This document shows positions 1 through 6,907 of a DNA stretch of 64,000 bases, one piece after another. The stretch's first letter is position 1. The number at the start of each line of letters is the position of its first letter. The notes under the pieces are model-generated. The model was given only the letters and a program-made list of their open reading frames with translations. It was not told the origin of the DNA and did not search any database. This stretch comes from Pseudomonadota bacterium (GTDB lineage Bacteria; Pseudomonadota; Gammaproteobacteria; Burkholderiales; Rhodocyclaceae): assembly GCA_963205435.1 (NCBI GenBank), contig CAUJIV010000099.1, positions 1 through 64,000 of the forward strand, in the 5' to 3' direction. The position numbers and the translations under genes were made by a program.

Positions 1-60
1 CAGCAAATGCCAAGACTCGTTCGCTCATTCTTCAAAGCCCCGTCTGTCGCCTATATTGGC

Positions 61-117
61 GACTGCTGAGTAAGCCGCACCGCGAAGCGACGTCGGCTTG
101 AATGAATTGTTATGCTG
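61..117 (-). repeat. attC: attC-like recombination site (degenerate R' end), downstream of the 120-593 cassette gene
   Basis: On minus: GCATAACAATTCATTCAAGCCGACGTCGCTTCGCGGTGCGGCTTACTCAG, the typical 59-be layout; the R' GTTRRRY box is not recognisable (CAGTCGCC instead). Confidence 0.75.
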
Positions 118-119
118 CA

Positions 120-593
120 TTACTCCTTATCCTCCGACTCCGCATCTATCACATGGTATGTTGTCTTGGGGTTTAGCTTCTTGCCAGTGATTTCTTCGTA
201 AAGCATCCCAAGAAACGCAGCACCTGCGCCAAACACAACCCAGAGCGGGACGCCGATTGCTGTGCCAAGCGCTGCAATGCCTGCGCCTTGACCACCGAAC
301 AGGGCTGCTCCAATAGCAGCGCCACCAAGCGCAAGCCTGCTTTTGAGCCCGCGATCATCCCAACCAAGACGCTTAGTTTTGCGGGCAATCATCTTGACAG
401 TTGGCAGCACCACATTACTGCTGGCAGTGACCAAAATAGCTTGTTTTGCTTTCAGCTTTGCAGGGAGGTTGGATGCCTTGATTTCAAGTAGCCGCTCAAT
501 CCATACGCGAAGCGCTTCTTTCTCCGCAGTATTTGCCGTTGTCGCGATGCGAACAGCGAGCTGCTTTTGCTTTTCGAGACTTGGGTCAGTCAT
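120..593 (-). CDS. Integron cassette gene, hypothetical small protein with C-terminal Gly/Ala-rich (glycine-zipper-like) hydrophobic segment
   Basis: ORF 120..695; internal start MTDPSLEK at 593 preceded by AAGGAAAG; lies between two attC sites. Confidence 0.7.
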   Translation of the reverse strand: MTDPSLEKQKQLAVRIATTANTAEKEALRVWIERLLEIKASNLPAKLKAKQAILVTASSNVVLPTVKMIARKTKRLGWDDRGLKSRLALGGAAIGAALFGGQGAGIAALGTAIGVPLWVVFGAGAAFLGMLYEEITGKKLNPKTTYHVIDAESEDKE

Positions 594-607
594 GATCTTT
601 CCTTCTC

Positions 608-679
608 GCATAACGCCTGAGCTCAGCCGCCGGCAGCCCGCGTAGCGGGATGACGGTCGGCTGCAGCGAATTGTTATCT
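608..679 (-). repeat. attC: attC site (59-base element)
   Basis: Minus strand AGATAAC AATTCGCTGCAGCCGACC...GGTCGGCTGAGCTCAGGC-type structure ending GTTATGC; R''/R' boxes and imperfect palindrome visible. Confidence 0.88.
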
Positions 680-1484
680 TCTGTTTGCATACCACTTGGT
701 AAGCTCTACGAAATTTGCGGCGACATCGGAATCTGCGTGGACCGCCCTATGACAGTTGGCACACAAAATCGCCAAGTCTTGTAACGTGGTTCGGACAGAC
801 GACGCAGCAGCTGCAAGCGGCCGTTTGTGATGAACCTCGAACGCTCGATCGGTGAACGACTCAGGCTGGTTGGCGGATGCGGTGAACCCGCAAATCTCGC
901 AAAACAGTTTGCCGTGCTCTTTTCGGAATGCTGAGAGCTTGTCGTTTCGCAGCCGTGATGAACGTTCGCGAGCATAGTGAGAGCGTAGCAGCCGTTGCCC
1001 CTCGGAAGCAGCGGTTGTCAGGACAGTATCCGCGGGGTGAACCCCAAAGGCGCCCTAGTGCCGCGGACTCGTCGGCAGACAAGCGAAACACGGTCCCATT
1101 TGGAACCGTAATGATGGTGGAAGTTGCCAGAACTGGGGTGTCTGCTACAACAGACCTGGCCACCATCCCATCTTCGACGGAAAGCCGTATTTCGTTGAGC
1201 TCGATGCCGGTCTTGAGCTCACTGGGGTCGGCTTCATCTGCAACCCACAGTTCGTCGGCGAGCGCTTCGGGGTGCTTGACCTCATTTGCCAGAGTTGACG
1301 GCTCAACAATTTGGCCGACCGCAATCGCACCAGCTTTGTCGCCTGCACGCCAGATGAACACAGGATCGCCGACCGAAATATCTTTGGCATATCGGTTGGT
1401 GCGCCAGTAGATCAGCTGCGGATAGCGGGACAGGTAATCGTCTATGTCAAAACGATTAGGGTTTCCCTGAAATATCCACGCCAT
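674..1484 (-). pseudogene. EVE-HNH endonuclease-like cassette gene (N-terminal EVE domain, C-terminal HNH), split by an apparent 1-bp frameshift
   Basis: ORF from 1484 begins MAWIFQGNPNRFDIDDYLSRYPQLIYWRTNRYAKDISVGDPVFIWRAG (EVE). In the neighbouring frame the sequence ends ...FRKEHGKLFCEICGF...FEVHHKRPLAAA...LAILCANCHRAVHADSD...YANRR* (HNH with CxxC, HH, CxxC). Frames join if one base is removed from the CCCC run at 1042-1045 (minus GGGG). Confidence 0.82.
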
Positions 1485-1503
1485 GAGCTACTCGATCCAA
1501 AGA

Positions 1504-1582
1504 AGATAACAATGCGCATCACCCGCAGGAGAAAGCAAGCGAAGCGCCGCTTTCGACTTTCGGGTGCATGCGCGAGTTAGAC
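1504..1582 (-). repeat. attC: attC site
   Basis: Minus strand GTCTAACTCGCGCATGCACCCGAAAG...CTGCGGGTGATGCGCATTGTTATCTT: R'' GTCTAAC, R' GTTATCT and paired L boxes. Confidence 0.88.
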
Positions 1583-1589
1583 GACGCCC

Positions 1590-2381
1590 TCACCCTGAAT
1601 TTTCCTCGAGCATGTCGTGTATTCGAATAAGAGCCTCGCGTTGTGCGTCTGTAATGAACCCACGATCTACAAACTGAGCATAGACATTGTCGACAAATTG
1701 CTCGGTGTCGAACCAAGGGCAGAGTTCAGCGAGCGAGTAGATATCGTCAAACAGCTCCTGGTCATCGAGTGAGATCTCCTCCTCAGTTTCGGGCGATTCA
1801 GTGCCAGAAATAACTCCTCGGCGCCTCAACTCGAAAAAGCATCTGACACAGGCACGAACATCTGCAACCGCGTCATGCGCCGACTCAAACTCAACACCGA
1901 AAAGTGCGCGATGTAGTTCCTGGAGTTTTGGCCACTTGAAGCCACGTGGCCCACCCGGTATGCGACAGAAGGCTGTCGAGGAGCGCATCGTGCAATAAAG
2001 TTTCTTGCCGGACAACGGATTGCTCTTTCGACCTGAGCGATAGAACTCCGCCCCGACAACGCGCTCGTCAAACTGAGCATTGTGGGCGACGAGTACCTCA
2101 GCAGCGGCAAGGTCCTTCGAGAACGCCGTAAGCACGCGCTTAATTTCTACTCCGAGTCGCTGAGCCGTTGCGGTAGTAATCCCGTGAACACGGGTTGCGC
2201 TGGCCGGGATCTCGAAGCCATTTGGGCGAATAATGGATGCTTGGCTCCGAAGCTCGTTGCCCTTTTCATCAGTGAGCGACCAGGCAATTTGAACTAACCG
2301 AGGCCAATTCGCAGTGTCCGACGCCGGTGCATCGTGGTTACGGGGGATACCCGTGGTCTCAGTGTCGAAGAAGAGGTACAT
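1590..2381 (-). CDS. Integron cassette gene, DEDDh-family 3'-5' exonuclease (DnaQ-like)
   Basis: MYLFFDTETTGIPRN...LVQIAWSL...VHGITTATAQ...LVAHNAQFDERVV...SAHDAVADVRACVRCFFEL: Exo I-III motifs. Confidence 0.88.
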   Translation of the reverse strand: MYLFFDTETTGIPRNHDAPASDTANWPRLVQIAWSLTDEKGNELRSQASIIRPNGFEIPASATRVHGITTATAQRLGVEIKRVLTAFSKDLAAAEVLVAHNAQFDERVVGAEFYRSGRKSNPLSGKKLYCTMRSSTAFCRIPGGPRGFKWPKLQELHRALFGVEFESAHDAVADVRACVRCFFELRRRGVISGTESPETEEEISLDDQELFDDIYSLAELCPWFDTEQFVDNVYAQFVDRGFITDAQREALIRIHDMLEENSG

Positions 2382-2393
2382 GACGGACGCGTC

Positions 2394-2506
2394 GTCTAAC
2401 GTAAATTGGATGTCAAGAACGACAGTAATACGTTATCAGACAGTCTGATAAAATTAGTCATAAATTTGACATATTATAAAATAAAAGTTGATAGCACACC
2501 AAGCCA
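2394..2506 (-). promoter_or_regulatory. attI: attI-like region (core site GTTAGAC) and intI/cassette regulatory region
   Basis: Minus-strand GTTAGAC at 2400-2394 directly abuts the first cassette; lies between divergent intI remnant and cassette array; AT-rich, contains a TATCAGACAGTCTGATA palindrome (2434-2450) and TTGACA at 2466-2471 on +. Confidence 0.6.
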
Positions 2507-2754
2507 ATGTCCGATAAACAAGAAAACCTCGGAAGTACGACCCTCCCGCCGAAGCCCCCAGGCTGCTGGATCGAATGCGCGATCGCTTGCGGCTGAAGCA
2601 TTACAGCCTGCGTACCGAGTCGGCATAGGTCGGCTGGATTGAACGCTGCATTTTCCATCATCGCAAACACCACCCGCAGGAGTTGGGCAAGTCGGAAGCG
2701 GAGGCCTTTCTGACCCGCCTGGCGGTGGATCGCAACGCGGCGGTGCCTTCGTAA
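2507..2754 (+). pseudogene. intI: Truncated and mutated integron integrase intI remnant (N-terminal core-binding part)
   Basis: Conceptual translation MSDKQENLGSTTLPPKPP/RLLDRMRDRLRLKHYSLRTESA*VGWIERCIFHHRKHHPQELGKSEAEAFLTRLAVDRNAAVPS* resembles IntI N-termini; one frameshift in a C run, one in-frame TAG, catalytic C-terminus absent. Confidence 0.85.
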
Positions 2755-2816
2755 AGCAAGGGCTTGCGGCGCTGCTGTTTCTTCATGCGGCCCGCTCTAT
2801 CGGCCCAAGAGGAGGA

Positions 2817-3720
2817 TCAGCCGCCGCGCCGCTTCAGCCACAGCACGGCGCTGGCGAAGGCGCTGACGGCGACGAAGGGGATGGCGATCTGGTTGACGAT
2901 CGTCCAGCCGGCGCTGGTGACCAGCGCGCCGGCGCCGAAGGAGGAGCCGGCCATGGCGAAGAACATGAGGAAGTCGTTGAGTCCTTGCGTCTTGGCCTTC
3001 TCCTCCGGCGCGTAGGCCTCGGTGAGCAGGGTGGTGCCGCCGATGTAGAGGAAGTTCCAGCCGATGCCGAGCAGGAACAGCGCCCACCAGAAGTGCATCA
3101 GGGTGACGCCCTGCAGGGCGATGGCGATGCAGGCGGCGAACAGGGCGGCGCCGGCGAGCAGGATGTTGAGCACGCCGAAGCGGGCGATCAGGTGGCCGGT
3201 GAAGAAGCTCGGCGCGAACATGCCGATGACGTGCCACTGCAGGACGTGGGCGGTGTCGGCGAAGCCGAGGCCACAGAAGTCCATCGCCAGGGGCGTGGCG
3301 TTCATCAGCAGGTTCATGACGCCGTAGCCGACCGCCGCCGCCAGCGCGGCGACGACGAACACCGGCTGTCGGGCGATCCTTGCCAGCGGCCGGCCGCCGC
3401 CGTGCTGCTCCGCCTCGCCCTGCGGCGGAAAGCGCAGGCTGGCGGCGATCACCATGGCGATTAGGGCGAAGCCGACCAGCGAGGCGTAGGAGGCGAGGTA
3501 TTGCGGCGCGGCGACCGTGGCGGCGCATGAAGTGCGAGGCGGGCAGGGTCGAGGCGGCCGAGCCGATGACGTAGCCGACCACCGGCAGGGTGGCGAGGCG
3601 CTTGTCCGGCGCCAGGGCGAAGCCGGCCAGCGCGTTGATGGCGACGAGGGTGACGCCGTTGGTGAGCAGCAGCGCCTGGCAGGCGGCGAGCAGCGGCAGG
3701 GTGCGGCGCGGGGCGTTCAC
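2817..3720 (-). pseudogene. MFS transporter with internal deletion/frameshift
   Basis: N-terminal frame MNAPRRTLPLLAACQALLLTNGVTLVAIN...LPASHFMRRHGRR (frame of 3720) then APQYLASYASLVGFALIAMVIAASLR... in another frame (ORF 2817..3455); several TM helices expected between these blocks are missing. Confidence 0.75.
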
Positions 3721-3758
3721 CCGCGCATTCTACCTTCCGGCCGGGCGCGCCGCGGCGC

Positions 3759-4979
3759 TCAGGACGGCATGCGGATGCGCCCGGCCAGCGCGATGGCGAG
3801 CAGGCCGACGGCGACGGCGAGGTAGCCGACGAAGTTGTAGCGCATGATGTGGCCGGCGGCATCCTGGTAGATGATCACGCCGCCGATCCAGGCGGCGAGG
3901 CCGGCCGAGAACTGCTGGGTGGCGCCGCTCAGCGAGAGGAAGGTGCCGCGCAGGCGCGGGTGGGCGGCCGAGGCGAGGATGGCCATCGCCGGCACCATGC
4001 GCCCCGGCACGACGATGAAGAAGAAGGTCGACACGCAGACCATCAGCCACAGCGGGATCGGCGGCAGGTGGGTCTGGATCAGCAGCGGCGCCAGGGCGAG
4101 GAAGCCGACGGCGCGATAGGCGCGGATCTTGCCGTAGCGGTCGGTGAGCCGGCCGATGCGGCGCGAGGTGAGGAAGTTCGCCGTGCCGCCGGCGAGATAG
4201 AGCAGGTAGAGGTCCTCGACGCGGATCTCGACGTTGTTCACCGAGTACAGGGTGATGTAGGGGATCACCAGGAAGGTGGACAGCGTCAGCAGCGCCATGA
4301 AGGCCAGGGCGCGGCGGCAGTTGGCGTCGCCGAGCACGGTCGCCAAGGCCGCCAGCGGGTGGGCGCGCTCGCGGGCGGCGGCCGAGGCCGCCTCGAGGTG
4401 GCCGCGCAGCGACGGCAGCATGCGCGCCGCCGGCAGCAGCAGCAGGGGTGTCAGCGCGGCGATGAAGAGGAATGGGAAGCGCCAGCCGAAATGGTTGGCG
4501 AGGTACAGCGACAGCGGCACGCCGGCGACGGTGGACAGCGAGAAGGCCGACATGATGATGCCGCTGGCGCGGCCGCGCCGCTCGAAGGGGATCAGGTCGC
4601 CGACCATGGTCTGCACCATGGCGTTGAGCACGCCGCCGAAGAGGCCGGCGCTGCAGCGCGCGGCGAGCAGCGGCCAGTAAGAGGGCGCCAGGCCGCAGGC
4701 CAGGGTGGCGAGGCCGAACAGGCCGAACATGCCGAGCAGCAGGCGCTTCCGCTCGAAGCGGTCGACGAAGGTGGCGGCCAGCACGCCGGAGACGGCGGCG
4801 CTGAAGGTGTAGGAGGAGACGAGCAGGCCGAACTGCCGGGTGTCGATGCCCAGCTCGTCGGCGAGGATCGGCCCGAGCGGCATCATGATCATGAAGTCGA
4901 GGATGTGGGCGAACTGGATGCCGGCCAGCGTCAGCAGCAGGATGCGCTCTCGCAGTGGATCGAGCGGCTGGGCGCTCAT
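3759..4979 (-). CDS. MFS transporter
   Basis: 406 aa, 12-TM MFS pattern: LDFMIMMPLGPILADELG...VDRFERKRLLL... Confidence 0.9.
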   Translation of the reverse strand: MSAQPLDPLRERILLLTLAGIQFAHILDFMIMMPLGPILADELGIDTRQFGLLVSSYTFSAAVSGVLAATFVDRFERKRLLLGMFGLFGLATLACGLAPSYWPLLAARCSAGLFGGVLNAMVQTMVGDLIPFERRGRASGIIMSAFSLSTVAGVPLSLYLANHFGWRFPFLFIAALTPLLLLPAARMLPSLRGHLEAASAAARERAHPLAALATVLGDANCRRALAFMALLTLSTFLVIPYITLYSVNNVEIRVEDLYLLYLAGGTANFLTSRRIGRLTDRYGKIRAYRAVGFLALAPLLIQTHLPPIPLWLMVCVSTFFFIVVPGRMVPAMAILASAAHPRLRGTFLSLSGATQQFSAGLAAWIGGVIIYQDAAGHIMRYNFVGYLAVAVGLLAIALAGRIRMPS

Positions 4980-5016
4980 CGCCCTTGCTCCGGCTGGCTG
5001 AAGCGCTTGGCGGCGC

Positions 5017-6216
5017 TCATTCGCTGCGCAGCGCCTCGAGCGGATCGAGGCCGGCGGCGCGGCGCGCCGGGGCGACGCCGGCGGCGAGGCCGACGGCGAC
5101 GGCGACCAGCTCGGCCAGCGCGGCGTAGCGCCACGGCGTGTGCACCGGCAGCGCCGGGAAGGCCAGGCCGAGCAGCGCGGCGATGCCCCAGCCGAGCAGC
5201 AGGCCGGCGGCGCCGCCGAGGGCCGAGAGCAGCGCCGCCTCGCCGAGGAACAGCAGCAGGATGCTGCGCCGCGTCGCGCCGATGGCGCGCAGCAGGCCGA
5301 TCTCCGAGGTGCGCTCGGCGACGCCGATGGTGAGGATGGTGAGGATGCCGACGCCGCCCACCACCAGCGAGATGCCGCCGATGGCGGCCACGGCGAAGGT
5401 GACGGCGTCGAGCACGGTGCCGAACACCTCGAGCATCTTCTGCTGCGGCGTCAGGGTGAAGTCCTCGGCGCCGTGGCGGGCGACGAGGATGCGGCGCAGG
5501 CCCTCCTCGACCTCGGCCAGCGGCGCCGTCGGCTCGTAGGCGACATGGATCTCCATCAGCCCGTCGCGGTTGAACATGTCGAGGGCGCGCGCCACGGGGA
5601 TGAACACCGTGTCGTCCATGTCGAAGCCGAGGATCTGGCCTTTCGCTTCCATGACGCCGACGACGCGGTAGCGCTCGCCGCCGACGCGCAGGCGGGCGCC
5701 GAGCGGATTGTCGGCGCCGAACAGCTCCTCGGCCACCTTGGCGCCGAGCACGACGAAGGCGCGCGCGGCGCGCGGGTCGTCCGGCGGCAGGTAGTCGCCG
5801 ATGGCCACCCGCATCGACAGCGCGCGGGCGAAGTCAGGCCCGGTGCCGTAGAGGGTGACGCGGCGACTCCTGCCCGGCAGCGACACCTCGGCGTTGCCCT
5901 GCACCAGCGGATCGGCGACCTCTACGTGAGGCGCCTGCTTCAGGGCGAGGGCGTCCTCGATGGAAAGCGGCCGCGAGGTGTTCACCGCGCCGAGCGAGGC
6001 GCCGTGGGTCTGGATGCGGCCCGGCGAGACGCCGATCAGGTTGGTGCCGAACTGGGTGAATTCGGCGATGATGAAGCGGTGCAGGCCCTCGCCGATCGAG
6101 GTGAGCAGGATCACCGAGGCGATGCCCACGGCGATGCCGAGCGACGTCAGCAGCGTGCGCAGGCGGTGGGCGCGCAGCGCGGCGAGGGTGAAGGCGATGA
6201 AGTCTCGGGCGATCAT
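5017..6216 (-). CDS. ABC transporter permease (MacB/FtsX type)
   Basis: MIARDFIAFTLAALRAHRLRTLLTSLGIAVGIASVILLTSIGEG...RTSEIGLLRAIGATRRSILLLFLGEA. Confidence 0.92.
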   Translation of the reverse strand: MIARDFIAFTLAALRAHRLRTLLTSLGIAVGIASVILLTSIGEGLHRFIIAEFTQFGTNLIGVSPGRIQTHGASLGAVNTSRPLSIEDALALKQAPHVEVADPLVQGNAEVSLPGRSRRVTLYGTGPDFARALSMRVAIGDYLPPDDPRAARAFVVLGAKVAEELFGADNPLGARLRVGGERYRVVGVMEAKGQILGFDMDDTVFIPVARALDMFNRDGLMEIHVAYEPTAPLAEVEEGLRRILVARHGAEDFTLTPQQKMLEVFGTVLDAVTFAVAAIGGISLVVGGVGILTILTIGVAERTSEIGLLRAIGATRRSILLLFLGEAALLSALGGAAGLLLGWGIAALLGLAFPALPVHTPWRYAALAELVAVAVGLAAGVAPARRAAGLDPLEALRSE

Positions 6217-6266
6217 GGCTTGCCCTCTCCCCCGACCCCACTCCCGCGAGCGGGAGAGGGGAGCAA
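6175..6266. repeat. Direct repeat copy A (start of permease gene plus upstream palindrome)
   Basis: ~92 bp, imperfectly repeated at 6312-6403. Confidence 0.85.
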
Positions 6267-6311
6267 GTCAGCCGCGGGAGAGGGGAGCAAACCAGCCCCC
6301 TCGCCGCGCCG

Positions 6312-6403
6312 CAGCGCGGCGAGGGTGAAGGCGATGAGGTCGCGCGCGATCATGCTTTGCCCTCTCCCCCGACCCCTCTCCCGCAAGCGGGAGAGGGGAG
6401 CAA
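6312..6403. repeat. Direct repeat copy B; encodes a decoy MIARDLIAFTLAALR start
   Basis: Matches 6175-6266 with few mismatches, offset 137 bp. Confidence 0.85.
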
Positions 6404-6907
6404 ACCAGCCCCCTCGCCCCGCCGCCGCGCGGCGAGCAAATCAGCCCCCTCGCCCCGCTTGCGGGGAGAGGGCTGGGGAGAGGGGGAGGATTCGAGGGCA
6501 AGCCGGATTCTTTCCAGAACCCCTTCCATTTCCAGCATCACCTCGTTGTTCCAGAACCGCAGCACCGCATAGCCTTCGCTACGCAGCCAGTCGTCCCGCT
6601 CCGTGTCGTAGGCCGCCTGCTCCGCATGTTGTCCGCCATCGAGTTCGATGATCAGCTTTCGCTCGACGCAGACAAAATCGACGATGTAGCGCCCGAGCGG
6701 CTTCTGCCGCTTGAACTTCAAGTCCATGAAGCGGCGGGCGCGCAGGTTGTGCCAGAGCTTCTGCTCGGCGTCCGTCTGGTTGCTGCGGAGTTGTTTGGCG
6801 TTTTCGAGAAAGTCCCTCTCACCGCAAGCGGGGCGAGGGGGCGAACACCCCTCTCCCGCTCGCGGGAGAGGGGAAGAGGAAGGGGAAGAGGGCCGGTTCT
6901 TCTTCAT
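6350..6907 (-). CDS. DUF559 domain (Vsr-like) endonuclease; N- and C-termini encoded by palindromic repeats
   Basis: Core DFLENAKQLRSNQTDAEQKLWHNLRARRFMDLKFKRQKPLGRYIVDFVCVERKLIIELDGGQHAEQAAYDTERDDWLRSEGYAVLRFWNNEVM; ends translate as SPLPRAGEG/SPSPQPSPRKRGEG repeat peptide. Confidence 0.9.
   Translation of the reverse strand: MKKNRPSSPSSSPLPRAGEGCSPPRPACGERDFLENAKQLRSNQTDAEQKLWHNLRARRFMDLKFKRQKPLGRYIVDFVCVERKLIIELDGGQHAEQAAYDTERDDWLRSEGYAVLRFWNNEVMLEMEGVLERIRLALESSPSPQPSPRKRGEGADLLAARRRGEGAGLLPSPACGRGVGGEGKA
6446..6472. repeat. 27-bp inverted repeat, left arm flanking DUF559 core
   Basis: CCCCTCGCCCCGCTTGCGGGGAGAGGG; reverse complement of 6814-6840 with one mismatch. Confidence 0.9.
6814..6840. 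repeat. 27-bp inverted repeat, right arm flanking DUF559 core
   Basis: CCCTCTCACCGCAAGCGGGGCGAGGGG. Confidence 0.9.

Noticed and set aside
2411-2416. TTGACA on minus as cassette promoter Pc -35
   Set aside because: No acceptable -10 box at 16-18 bp spacing; evidence too weak to call.
3849-5333. 494-aa + strand ORF
   Set aside because: Antisense to MFS and ABC permease genes; low-complexity Arg/Gly/Asp-rich composition.
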